Source of the DNA: Chthoniobacteraceae bacterium
GTDB lineage: Bacteria; Verrucomicrobiota; Verrucomicrobiia; Chthoniobacterales; Chthoniobacteraceae
Assembly (NCBI GenBank): GCA_947479475.1
Contig: CANJZW010000045.1
Location: 1-37,007 of the forward strand
Direction of reading: 5' to 3'
DNA length: 37,007 nt
Made by a program: the position numbers and the translations under genes. Under the pieces are notes generated by a model. The model was not told the origin of the DNA. It ran no database searches and saw only the letters and a program-made list of their open reading frames with translations. Below are positions 8,896 through 17,227 of this stretch, piece by piece. Within the stretch, counting starts at the first letter, position 1; each line of letters opens with the position of its first letter.

Positions 8896-9168
8896 ATGAA
8901 TGCCCCCAAAACTCACTGGTACCTTTACGTACTGCATTGCGGCGACGGCACACTCTATTGCGGCATTACCACGGACTTGGAACGCCGCCTGGACCAGCAC
9001 AACGCGGGGACTGGCGCGCGCTACACGAGGGGCAGGCGGCCCGTGTCACTGGCCAGGGCGTGGCCCTGCGGCGACCGGTCTTCGGCACTTAAATCTGAGG
9101 CAGCGTTTAAAAAACTCACCCGCTCCGCGAAAACACGGCGCCTTTCGGAAAACGCCATCCTGTCCTAA
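8896..9168 (+). CDS. GIY-YIG nuclease domain protein, YhbQ/UPF0213-like
   Basis: This 90-residue single-domain protein has the GIY-YIG fold. WYLYVLHCGDGTLYCGITTD covers the first two strands (the GIY and YIG triads appear as LYV and YCG), followed by LERRLDQHN. This is typical of the UPF0213/YhbQ group, small proteins implicated in DNA repair or nucleic-acid processing. I chose the ATG at 8896. The reading frame stays open further upstream, but that part overlaps the divergent flagellar-like gene and has no family similarity. The usual C-terminal lysine-rich helix (FKKLTRSAKTRRL) is present. It opens the plus-strand run that continues with signal peptidase I 96 nt downstream. Confidence 0.9.
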   Translation: MNAPKTHWYLYVLHCGDGTLYCGITTDLERRLDQHNAGTGARYTRGRRPVSLARAWPCGDRSSALKSEAAFKKLTRSAKTRRLSENAILS

Positions 9169-9227
9169 ACTGCCCTGAGCCTTCCGGTCGGGTAAAAAGA
9201 CAGGCATGGATGAGGCCACCCACCCGA

Positions 9228-9256
9228 TTGCATTACGCTCGAGATACGTTTACAAC
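9228..9256 (+). promoter_or_regulatory. Possible sigma-70-type promoter for lepB
   Basis: TTGCAT (9228-9233) and TACAAC (9251-9256) are separated by exactly 17 nt, matching a weak sigma-70-like promoter. If real, transcription would start around 9262-9264, within a few bases of the lepB ATG at 9265, giving a leaderless or nearly leaderless mRNA. No Shine-Dalgarno sequence precedes that ATG, which is consistent with this reading. Confidence 0.3.
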
Positions 9257-9264
9257 TCAGGCGC

Positions 9265-10410
9265 ATGTTTCCCTTCACACCGAAGCACCTCGAACAAGCG
9301 CGCCTTTATTTGCGCGAAGCCGCCAAACTCGTTGCCTACCGTAAGGACATTGTTCCCGAGGGGGTGCTGGAGGAAGTGAGCCGTGAAATGATGGCGCTTG
9401 AAAACGCCATCGCATCGCGGGACAAGGTCACGATTGAAAGCCAGATGCAGCGCTTGGACGAGGCCTGCCGCAAGCTGCAGCCACCGCTGCGCGACGGCGG
9501 ATGGCGCGAAAACGTTGAAGTCTTCGTGGTCGCCATCAGCATCGCCCTGGGGGTGAGAACGTATTTCGTCCAGCCCTTCACGATCCCGACTGGCTCGATG
9601 CAGCCCACCCTCAACGGGATCATCAGCAAGGCCACCGACTCCCCCTCGCCAAACCTCCTGCTCAAAGCCGTGCACTGGATTGTCATGGGACGCAGTTATT
9701 TTGACCTCACGGCTGAACGCTCCGAAACGATCCAGTCCATTGAGGAAAAACACCGTTTGGGCATCAGCCTAGGCCCCTTCACCTACACCCTGATTCGCAC
9801 CAACGCAGGCACCTACAGCGTCGGCGTGCCGGCGACCGCAGTGGCGGCGGACAAACGCTGCGCCCCGGGACGCAAAGTCAACCCGGGCGACATCATTGCA
9901 AGGGGCTATTCGGATTCGGGAGACCATGTTCTGGTGGACAAATTCAGCTACCATTTCGTGCGACCTGTTCAGAGTAATGTCTTCGTCTTCAACACCGCGG
10001 GAATTCCCACCCGGGAAAACGTCTACAATCCCGGGGCCCCCTCCCAGTTTTACATCAAACGTTTGGCGGCCGCCGAACACGACCAACTGCGCATCGACCC
10101 GCCCGTGCTTTACCGCAATGGCCAACCCGCTCCGGAGCCACCTTTCAAGCGGGTTATGGCGGGAACCCTCCTTGAGCCGGCGGCAGGCTACAGCGGTTAC
10201 TCCAACGGGCCGGAGCGCGGTTCTTTCCCGCTTCTAGGCAACCCAAAGGCCACTTTTGAGGTGCCGAAAGACTGTTTCTTTGCCTTGGGTGACAATTCTT
10301 ACCACTCCTCGGACTCGCGGGACTGGGGTCCCGTCCCACAGTCGAACGTGGTGGGAAGAGGGCTGCTGGTCTACTGGCCTTTTTCCAAGCACTGGGGAGT
10401 GGTGCGCTAG
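9265..10410 (+). CDS. lepB: Signal peptidase I with N-terminal helical extension
   Basis: This membrane protease removes signal peptides from exported proteins. It is 381 residues. The first ~75 residues form a predicted helical, charged region not found in short SPases. One transmembrane segment follows at about 84-104. The catalytic serine is in PTGSMQPT (Ser111), box C is GDHVLVDKFSY (219-229), the catalytic lysine is in YIKRLAA (Lys265), and box E runs from GDNSYHS to DWG (342-355). The Ser-Lys distance is 154 residues against about 55 in Escherichia coli LepB, so roughly 100 residues are inserted between boxes B and C. Only one transmembrane helix is evident. It is followed after 51 nt by a small membrane-anchored protein and then by two secreted paralogues, whose signal peptides it could process. 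Confidence 0.95.
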   Translation: MFPFTPKHLEQARLYLREAAKLVAYRKDIVPEGVLEEVSREMMALENAIASRDKVTIESQMQRLDEACRKLQPPLRDGGWRENVEVFVVAISIALGVRTYFVQPFTIPTGSMQPTLNGIISKATDSPSPNLLLKAVHWIVMGRSYFDLTAERSETIQSIEEKHRLGISLGPFTYTLIRTNAGTYSVGVPATAVAADKRCAPGRKVNPGDIIARGYSDSGDHVLVDKFSYHFVRPVQSNVFVFNTAGIPTRENVYNPGAPSQFYIKRLAAAEHDQLRIDPPVLYRNGQPAPEPPFKRVMAGTLLEPAAGYSGYSNGPERGSFPLLGNPKATFEVPKDCFFALGDNSYHSSDSRDWGPVPQSNVVGRGLLVYWPFSKHWGVVR

Positions 10411-10461
10411 CGCGGGGCGCTGCCTTGCGTTCAATCCCCTTTTAAAACTCCCAAAAAAATT

Positions 10462-10854
10462 ATGGCACGTCGAGCTAGCTCATCCTCACCCAATCTCAAA
10501 TTGATCGGCGCGGGCGCCTGCGTACTCGCCCTTCTGGCGGGCGGCTACTTTATTTTTGGCGGCACTCAAGACCCCTACCGGACCACCTCGCCCTTTCCCG
10601 TCAAAGACTACCTGGAAAACGCCAACAGCCTGCGGGGAAATACGTACCGGCTTGAGGCGCAGGTTGACAAAACCCTGGAGGTCGCGCCGGATTCGGGCCG
10701 CCTTTTGTCCGTAGAAAGCGCCGGAGACATGCTCCCTCTGCTCGTCCCTTCCAAACTGAACGGGATGAACATCGAGCGCGGCCAAAAGCTTCAATTCAAG
10801 GTGCAAATCAACGAAAAAGGCCTCGTAGTCGCCACGGACATCCGCAAACCCTAA
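10462..10854 (+). CDS. Small membrane-anchored protein, unknown
   Basis: I do not recognise this 130-residue protein. It has a short basic, serine-rich N-terminus, a single hydrophobic helix at about 13-32, and a soluble domain of about 95 residues that would face the periplasm. The domain alternates short hydrophobic and polar stretches (YRLEAQVDKTLEV, GRLLSVES, LLVPSKLNG, KLQFKVQINEKGLVVATDI), which suggests a five-stranded OB-like barrel; this is only a visual impression. It sits 51 nt after lepB and 13 nt before the first secreted paralogue, so it is probably part of the same transcription unit. Confidence 0.75.
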   Translation: MARRASSSSPNLKLIGAGACVLALLAGGYFIFGGTQDPYRTTSPFPVKDYLENANSLRGNTYRLEAQVDKTLEVAPDSGRLLSVESAGDMLPLLVPSKLNGMNIERGQKLQFKVQINEKGLVVATDIRKP

Positions 10855-10867
10855 GCCTCCCTCCGCC

Positions 10868-12985
10868 ATGAAACGCCTCCCCCTCCTGGCCTCCCCTCTC
10901 CTGTTTGCGCTTAGCGTTACCGCCCAAACGCCTCCACCCGTCCCCCCTCCCGGGGGTGCGCCACCGCCGCCGCCCGCCGCACCAGCGGCTCCCCCTCAAG
11001 GAGCGAGTCCTCCTCAAGGAGCGATTCCCCCTCAACCGGGCGCCGGAACGCCGCCTCCGGCCAGCAGTGATCCTGCCAAAGCCGGGGCCGGCTCCCTTTT
11101 TGACAACCGCTTACCCGCCCTAGACCCATCAGGCGGGCTGCTCCGCTTTAACGGCCAGACCTGGGACATCAATAACAACGCCATCTTTCGTGCGCGTTTT
11201 GAAAAGTACCTCAACACTCCGGAAGAAACGGGGGACGAGGAAAAGGCGCACCGCGAAATCCTCAACAAAATCATTACCCTTCTCGATCCCAACAACCTGA
11301 AGGCCGATACGTTGAGCGACGCCTATCGCCTTCTGGCCCGGGCGGCTACTTATCCCGGGGATAGCCGCCTCAGCGACACCCTTTCCAACGCCATTTTTTC
11401 GGTGTGGGCCGTCAAAAAAAACCAGAACCGGATGGCGGAGGCCAACCAGATTTTGGAGGATGAAAACAAACGGGTGCGGCGCAATCTCGCCAACCGGGCC
11501 TCTGAGGAGACCATGAATTCTCAGAGCAGCAAAGCAGCCAAGGGCGCCGCAGCCCCAGCCGCTGGTGCTCCACCACCCGCCAACCCGCCAACTCCGCCAG
11601 CCAATTCAAAGGCCAGCGTCACAGGCGGTGGTGCGACCGCAACCCTTGGCGGCTCTTCTGCACCCGGAGCGCCCGCGGCAACACCGGATGCACCCGACAC
11701 CTCGGCGCAGCAGCAAAATGCCCTGCAAGCGGCGGCACAAGCCGGAGGCAAAGCCGTCGTGATGGCCGGCTACACGCAGAAAATCGTCGAGAACAGTGTC
11801 AGGATCAAGGCCAACAGCCTGAAGGGGGACCTCACGGAGCTTCAGGCCAAAGTTGAGTTCCAGTCTCTTCTTGTACAATTATTTATGCAGCGACGCTTTC
11901 ATCACGTTGTCATCGGCACCCGTTTCTACCGGGCCCTTTTCAGCGATGGAGACTCCAAACTAAGCCTGCCTGAATCTTCGCAAAACCCCTTCAACAAGGG
12001 CACGGGGTTGCCTCCCACCATCGCCACCCTGGAATCCTTCGCAAACGAAGCCCTGCGGGAAGTCCAAACGGGCGTGCAGGCCTTCCACAAGCTTCTGGGA
12101 CTCGGCGAACTGCGCTCCGCAAGCGAGCGACTGCGCGACGCCCTGCTCGTGGGCGAATTCATGCCCGAGATCCGAACCCTTCCGTTTGAGCGCAAACGCA
12201 GGGTTTTGAGTTTTGTTCAAAAGACCAATCAGCTCCTTTCCGCCATCGAAGTCAAAGACTACACCCAAGCGGCGGCTCTCCTGGACGGACCAAACGGCCT
12301 GAGGCAGATCGCCCCGGACTTCGACGCCACCAAACCCGCAGCCCTGATTGAAACCTCCCGCAACGCTGCCCGGTTACATCTGGCCAAAGCTCGTAACGCC
12401 GCCATCTCGGGAGACAAGGCGGGTTTCGAAGCCGCGTTGAAAGAAGCCGCCGAGATCTGGCCCAACAATCCGGAGCTTTCCGAAGTGGCCGGGAAGGCCT
12501 TTGCGCAGGGCGACCAAATGGCGCAGGCGTTGATCGAACTAGATCAACTCATTGCCCAAAAAAACCTCCGTCGCATTGCTGAGGAGGCGGGCCGTTTCCT
12601 GGCCGCCACACAAAATGCCCCCGCTGAAAAACAGGCGCAGCTCAAACAGATCCTCACCGATTTCAAAGCTGTGGAAGCCGCCCTGATGACCGCTCAGGAG
12701 ATGGACCGGCAAGGAAACCCCCAGGGCGCCTGGGAATCCGTGGAGAAAACGGCATTCAAGTTCCCAGACGACCTGCAGCTCAACCAAGCGCGTGCGCTGT
12801 ACACCACCAAGGCGGCCGATTTCGTGCGTTCTGTCCAAAACGCCCAGGACCATGAAAAACGCACGGAACTCGCGACCAGCCTGGCGTGGTTTCTCAAGGC
12901 ACAACGCCTTTATCCCAAAAGCGATCTTGCGGAGGACGCCGTGCGGCGGCTCAAGGTGAAGTTGCTTGCAGAGAGCCCGCAGTAA
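10868..12985 (+). CDS. Secreted helical/TPR-like protein, paralogue A
   Basis: This 705-residue protein has a signal peptide (cleavage near SVTAQ, 20) followed by a proline-rich stretch (about 21-66), including a repeated PPQGA. A conserved block starts with LRFNGQTWD (92-100) and continues with helices (NLKADTLSDAYRLLARAA, 143-160). A low-complexity Ala/Pro/Gly linker spans about 211-295. A second conserved block includes QRRFHHVVIGTRFYRALFSD (341-360). The C-terminal third is helical and TPR-like (KAGFEAALKEAAEIWPNNPE, GNPQGAWESVEKTAFKFPDD). It is clearly homologous along most of its length to the next gene, which lacks both low-complexity regions. I recognise no named family. Only 16 nt separate the two genes, so they are surely co-transcribed. 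The likely location is the periplasm, or outside the cell. Confidence 0.85.
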   Translation: MKRLPLLASPLLFALSVTAQTPPPVPPPGGAPPPPPAAPAAPPQGASPPQGAIPPQPGAGTPPPASSDPAKAGAGSLFDNRLPALDPSGGLLRFNGQTWDINNNAIFRARFEKYLNTPEETGDEEKAHREILNKIITLLDPNNLKADTLSDAYRLLARAATYPGDSRLSDTLSNAIFSVWAVKKNQNRMAEANQILEDENKRVRRNLANRASEETMNSQSSKAAKGAAAPAAGAPPPANPPTPPANSKASVTGGGATATLGGSSAPGAPAATPDAPDTSAQQQNALQAAAQAGGKAVVMAGYTQKIVENSVRIKANSLKGDLTELQAKVEFQSLLVQLFMQRRFHHVVIGTRFYRALFSDGDSKLSLPESSQNPFNKGTGLPPTIATLESFANEALREVQTGVQAFHKLLGLGELRSASERLRDALLVGEFMPEIRTLPFERKRRVLSFVQKTNQLLSAIEVKDYTQAAALLDGPNGLRQIAPDFDATKPAALIETSRNAARLHLAKARNAAISGDKAGFEAALKEAAEIWPNNPELSEVAGKAFAQGDQMAQALIELDQLIAQKNLRRIAEEAGRFLAATQNAPAEKQAQLKQILTDFKAVEAALMTAQEMDRQGNPQGAWESVEKTAFKFPDDLQLNQARALYTTKAADFVRSVQNAQDHEKRTELATSLAWFLKAQRLYPKSDLAEDAVRRLKVKLLAESPQ

Positions 12986-13001
12986 TAAACGGCGCTTCAA
13001 A

Positions 13002-14804
13002 ATGAGACCGGCCTGCACACGCACCACGCGCACTGCGGTTCTTCTACTCCTGAGCACCCTCGCGCCCCTGCAGGCACAAGCCCCCTCCGGCCCGGGCGAA
13101 GCCTTTGACACCCGCCTTCCCGGGCTTGATCCCTCCGCCGGCCTGCTGCGTTTCAACGGACAAACTTGGGACGTCAGCAACAATTTACTTTTCAAAGCAC
13201 GCTTCGAAAAATTTCTGGCCACGCCTGAGGAAACGAGCGAGCAAGAAACCGCGCACCGCAAAATCCTCAACGAAATAATCGTCTTGCTGGACCCCAGCAA
13301 TCTCAAGGCGCAAACACTCACAGACGCCTACCGCCTTCTGGCGCGGGCCGCCGTTTACCCTGGGGACAGCCGTCTGTGCGACACGCTCTCGGGAGCCATT
13401 TACGGGGTCTGGCAGTCCAAGCGCAACCAGGGGCGGCTTTCAGATGCGAACCGCATCCTCGAGGAGGAGCAGGCTTTGGCTCGAAGAAACATGGCGACCA
13501 CCTCCTACAGCGACCAATCGGCCGCCGATGGCCGGAGCCTGAAAAACAGGCAGGCTTCCCTAGGCTACTCCACGATTGTGCAGGCCGGCCGGGCTGGGAC
13601 CATTGCGGAGAATGGGGTGCGCATCAAAGCCAACGAAGCCAAGGGCGGCCTTTCCGAGCTACAGGCAAAGGTGCAATACCAAGGCCTTCTCGTGCAACTT
13701 TTTCTGCAAAGACGCTTCCACCACGTCGTGATCGGCACCCGCTTTTACAGGGCCCTCTTCAGCGACGGGGATTCTAAGCTCAACCTTCCGGAATCCTCAC
13801 AGAACCCCTTCGACAAAGGCACTGGCATGCCCCCCACGGTGTCGACCATCGATTCCCTGGCAAACGAGGCCATGAGGGAAGTCCAAACCAACGTCCAATC
13901 CTTCCACAAATTATACGACCTGCAAGAGTTGCGCTCCGCTAGTGAGCGCCTGCGCGACGCCCTGCTTACCGGTGAGTTTATGCCCGAAGTGCGCACCCTG
14001 CCCTTCGAGCGCAAACGCAAGGTGCTTAGCTTTATTGAAAACACCTCCCGCCTGCAGTCCGCGGTGGAAACGCGAGACTACACCACCGCCCTGCGCTTGC
14101 TGGAGGGACCGGGCGGCATTCAGGAAACAGCGCACGATTTTGATGCGGTCAAAGTGCGCGCGCTCATTGATGGCGCACGAAATTCCTCCCGCCTGCTTTT
14201 GGCGAAGGCACGCAACTCGGCAAACTTCGGGGACAAAGACGGCTTTGAAGCCGCGCTGAAAGAGGCGGCAACCATTTGGCCCAACAACCCCGAACTCCAG
14301 GATGCCGCCAGCAAAGCATTCAGCACCGGGGATATTCTTGCGCAAACGCAGATGGAGATGGAGCAGCTCATTGCGCAAAAGAACGTCCGCAGGATCGCGG
14401 AAGAATCCGGGCGGTTTCTCGCAGCCATGCAGGCATCCCCCCCAGACAAACAGGCGAAGCTCAAACAGATTCTGGAGGACTTCAAGGTCATCGAAACCTC
14501 CCTGATGGCGGCGAAGGAAATGGACCGCCAAGGCAACGCGCCCGGTGCCTGGGAGGCCGTCTCCAAGACCGCCGAGAAATTCCCGGACGACCTTCCCCTG
14601 AGCCAGGCTCGCGCTCTGTACACCACCAAGGCCGCTGAATTTGTGCGCGCCATCCAGATCGCCCAGGACCACGAGCGCCGGGAACAGGCCGCCACCAGCC
14701 TGGCCTGGCACCTCAAGGCCCAGCGTCTTTACCCAAAAAGCGACACCGCAGCCGAGGCCATTTTGCGCCTCCAAAACAGCCTCCTCCAATCCTCTCCCCA
14801 CTGA
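13002..14804 (+). CDS. Secreted helical/TPR-like protein, paralogue B
   Basis: This 600-residue homologue of the preceding gene has a signal peptide (positive residues 2-10, hydrophobic 11-24, cleavage near LQAQA, 27). The ATG at 13002 is chosen because an upstream in-frame TTG at 12966 lies inside the previous gene and would spoil the signal peptide. The two shared blocks are intact: LLRFNGQTWD at 48-57 and QRRFHHVVIGTRFYRALFSD at 237-256. Between them, where paralogue A has an ~85-residue Ala/Pro linker, this protein has only about 30 residues. The C-terminal TPR-like region is again closely matched (MDRQGNAPGAWEAVSKTAEKF). The pair therefore arose by tandem duplication, with later change confined mainly to linkers. 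Function unknown. Confidence 0.86.
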   Translation: MRPACTRTTRTAVLLLLSTLAPLQAQAPSGPGEAFDTRLPGLDPSAGLLRFNGQTWDVSNNLLFKARFEKFLATPEETSEQETAHRKILNEIIVLLDPSNLKAQTLTDAYRLLARAAVYPGDSRLCDTLSGAIYGVWQSKRNQGRLSDANRILEEEQALARRNMATTSYSDQSAADGRSLKNRQASLGYSTIVQAGRAGTIAENGVRIKANEAKGGLSELQAKVQYQGLLVQLFLQRRFHHVVIGTRFYRALFSDGDSKLNLPESSQNPFDKGTGMPPTVSTIDSLANEAMREVQTNVQSFHKLYDLQELRSASERLRDALLTGEFMPEVRTLPFERKRKVLSFIENTSRLQSAVETRDYTTALRLLEGPGGIQETAHDFDAVKVRALIDGARNSSRLLLAKARNSANFGDKDGFEAALKEAATIWPNNPELQDAASKAFSTGDILAQTQMEMEQLIAQKNVRRIAEESGRFLAAMQASPPDKQAKLKQILEDFKVIETSLMAAKEMDRQGNAPGAWEAVSKTAEKFPDDLPLSQARALYTTKAAEFVRAIQIAQDHERREQAATSLAWHLKAQRLYPKSDTAAEAILRLQNSLLQSSPH

Positions 14805-14907
14805 ACTGGGATCATTTGGGTGGCGTTTTACTCTCTTTGCCCTTGCGGATGACGCACCAGCGGCGAAGAAATGGAGTGGGCGACCCAATGTCCGCCTAAA
14901 AATTCCG

Positions 14908-16701
14908 ATGAATACCCCACATCCCTCTTCCGACGCTCCAAGCAAACCCTCGCGCTCCGGCCATCCCGACCTGAACGCCGCAGCCTCCAGCGGCCTCTTT
15001 GAGCAGATCCCGGAATCCGCCTACACTCGGGAGTCCCTTCTTTCCGCTTCGGTTGAAGGCGCCCCTGCCTCCCACTTCCTCCAGCTCGCCAAAGAAAACG
15101 GCCACCTTGAGAAGGTGCCGGGTGCGGTTTGGGCGCGGTTGCAGAAACTACAGGCCGAAAACCTCTCCGCAGGGGAAAAACAGCGTCTGAGCGAACTGAT
15201 GGCGTTGCATGCGGAACTGGTCGCGCTTTATTGCGCGCGCTTGGAGGAACACCCTGGGATCTACCACCGCGAAATCCCCCCCGACTTTAAAAACGACCCC
15301 ACCCTCCGTGCCCTGCACCGTAAACACGAACTGAAGGATCTCGAAAAGTCCCCCATCCCCTTCGAGCAGCTTCCCCAGCGTTTCCAGCAGGGCCAGGACG
15401 CCTTCGAAGCTTGGTCGCGGCCGTGGATTCAGCTACTGGCCAGCGACACCCATCCTTTCGACAAGGTTCCCGAAAAACTCAGGCATCACAGCGAGGCCCT
15501 CGAGGCTTGGCGTCGCCCCTGGGTGCAGCGCCTCGCCAACGCACCCATCGACTCTTACCTCATTCCGCCGGAATTGCGCCAGAACCCCGAAGCCGTTGAG
15601 GCCCGCAAGCAGCACCACTGCACCGCAGTCCGAAACGGAGACGAGTCGGCTTTGCGCAACGTGCCCAAAGAGTTGCGGGATACGCCCGAAATCGTGACTG
15701 CGATGACCGAGGGCTGGTCTGCGTGGTTTGCCGCCCGCGGCCTTAAAGGCTGGTCCGTCATTCCAGAAGCCTTCCGCCACACCGAACGTCTCCAACAACA
15801 GGCCGCAGCCCTCTGGATTGAGCTCACGCACAAAGAGGCATTCGCGTGGACCGCGGTCCCAAGGGAATTAAACGGCATCACCGAGGTCAGCGCGGCCTGG
15901 ATGAAAGCGCAGCCCATTCCGCCGCAGATGGAGCCCTCATTTGCGGAAATTGCGGCCCAACCGAACCTCACGAAAGTCACGCTCCAGCTTTGGCGCAACA
16001 GCAACCACTGGAACCGCCAGAAGACGGGGGCGATGCTCATCGAACTTCGGAGCAAACCCTGGCTTTTTGACAAACTTGATGCCGCGGCTCAAAGTCATCC
16101 GATGATCCACGAAGCCGCTATGGAAGGGGTTCGGGACATGATCGGCCGCAACGTGGGCTACTTCCACGTCATTCCCGTCGCCTTCCGTTCGGATACTGAA
16201 TTATTGGATCTCGCCGCCAGCGAATGGCTCGCCGACCTCAAAACGGAGCGCTGCACTTGGGAGCACATCCCCGCCTCGCTCCACGCCGCCCCCTCTCTGA
16301 CCCGATGGAAGCAGAAGGAGGACTCCACGTTGCGCAAACAGGTGAAAGAGGAAAAGCAGGCCAACGCCGAGGGCCGTCTGCGCGCCAACCCCCAGTTGCG
16401 GGACGAGGAGCTCACGAAGAAAGAACTTAAGAGTTCCAGCATCCGAAAGCTCCGCTCCTCCTACTGGGCCAAGCGGGTTGAAAAAGACATAAACCTGTTT
16501 TCGGACGTGCCCGAAAGCTTGCTTGGCGAAGAAGCCATTCAAAAGGTAGTCAGGGCCCATTGGGGGCCGGTCATTCATAAAAACCCCGCAGCGTTCGAAA
16601 CGCTTCCTGAGCGCGTCAAGGCGGATGAAGGCATTCAACGCGTTTACAAGATCGCCATGCGCGCCGCCGGGGGCGAGGCAAGCGGGCCTTTGGCGGAATA
16701 G
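14908..16701 (+). CDS. Cytoplasmic solenoid of ~32-residue repeats, unknown
   Basis: This 597-residue protein has no signal peptide or membrane helix. I start it at the ATG at 14908; an in-frame extension to 14641 would overlap paralogue B. A short core of the form aromatic-x-x-(I/V/L)-P-x-x-(hydrophobic)-(R/N) recurs at about residues 31, 67, 119, 152, 184, 216, 248, 282, 314, 419, 451, 531 and 563. Spacing is mostly 32-34, and degenerate copies near 345 and 386 fill part of the largest gap. Each core is followed by a helix often containing AW...W. Examples are FDKVPEKLR, SYLIPPELR, WSVIPEAFR and FETLPERVK. In style it recalls DUF4116-type repeats, but those have a shorter period. A coiled, lysine-rich stretch (about 468-510) interrupts the array. 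It is the last gene before a strong terminator. Confidence 0.85.
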   Translation: MNTPHPSSDAPSKPSRSGHPDLNAAASSGLFEQIPESAYTRESLLSASVEGAPASHFLQLAKENGHLEKVPGAVWARLQKLQAENLSAGEKQRLSELMALHAELVALYCARLEEHPGIYHREIPPDFKNDPTLRALHRKHELKDLEKSPIPFEQLPQRFQQGQDAFEAWSRPWIQLLASDTHPFDKVPEKLRHHSEALEAWRRPWVQRLANAPIDSYLIPPELRQNPEAVEARKQHHCTAVRNGDESALRNVPKELRDTPEIVTAMTEGWSAWFAARGLKGWSVIPEAFRHTERLQQQAAALWIELTHKEAFAWTAVPRELNGITEVSAAWMKAQPIPPQMEPSFAEIAAQPNLTKVTLQLWRNSNHWNRQKTGAMLIELRSKPWLFDKLDAAAQSHPMIHEAAMEGVRDMIGRNVGYFHVIPVAFRSDTELLDLAASEWLADLKTERCTWEHIPASLHAAPSLTRWKQKEDSTLRKQVKEEKQANAEGRLRANPQLRDEELTKKELKSSSIRKLRSSYWAKRVEKDINLFSDVPESLLGEEAIQKVVRAHWGPVIHKNPAAFETLPERVKADEGIQRVYKIAMRAAGGEASGPLAE

Positions 16702-16720
16702 TCCGCCAGCCTTTTACCAG

Positions 16721-16748
16721 AAACCGGGGAGACGCCTCCCCGGTTTTT
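16721..16748 (+). terminator. Intrinsic terminator after the repeat-protein gene
   Basis: A perfect 9-bp stem (aaccgggga at 16722-16730 and tccccggtt at 16737-16745) encloses a 6-nt loop and runs straight into a T-run on the plus strand. It lies 20 nt after the stop of the repeat-protein gene and closes the plus-strand run that starts at 8896. Confidence 0.9.
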
Positions 16749-16867
16749 CCTTGTCCTCGTTCTGCGTTGACTCAAACGCTCTGGACGTTCGCAAATCTGC
16801 AAGTTCGCGCCTTCCCTCTGAGAAAAATGCCCGCTAACATCCCCCACTTCCAGAAAATCTCCCTTTT

Positions 16868-17191
16868 ATGAATTCCTCTCAAGACAATCCCTGGAGCCGC
16901 ATCGGGCAGTCCCCGCGTTACAAAGAACTCCTCCGTTCCAAACGTGCGTTCATTTTGCCAGCCAGCATTTTCTTTATCGCCTACTATTTCGCCCTTCCCA
17001 TCCTCGTGGGATGGTGGCCGGAATTGATGAAGACGCCCGTCATCGGCCCCGTCAACGTCGCCTATCTTTTTGCGCTCTCCCAATTCTTCATGGCTTGGGC
17101 GATTGCTTTTATCTACGTCCGCAAGGCGAGCGAGTGGGACAAACAGGCCAAGCTCGTCATTGAATCCGAGGAACTCGCCTCCAAACATTAA
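16868..17191 (+). CDS. DUF485 membrane protein, YjcH-like
   Basis: This small inner-membrane protein of 107 residues has two transmembrane segments (about 28-48 and 63-83) and the DUF485 pattern SPRYKELLRSKRAFILPASI near the N-terminus. In many bacteria the DUF485 gene directly precedes the acetate permease gene actP, as it does here with a 36-nt gap. It is thought to act as an accessory to that transporter. No Shine-Dalgarno sequence is visible before the ATG. Confidence 0.93.
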   Translation: MNSSQDNPWSRIGQSPRYKELLRSKRAFILPASIFFIAYYFALPILVGWWPELMKTPVIGPVNVAYLFALSQFFMAWAIAFIYVRKASEWDKQAKLVIESEELASKH

Positions 17192-17227
17192 TTTTTCCCA
17201 GCTCCACCCTCAAACCGCCTCTCACAC

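Noticed and set aside
14641..14907. N-terminal extension of the repeat-protein gene
   Set aside because: It overlaps the end of paralogue B in another frame, is Pro/Ser/Arg-rich, and a good ATG exists at 14908.
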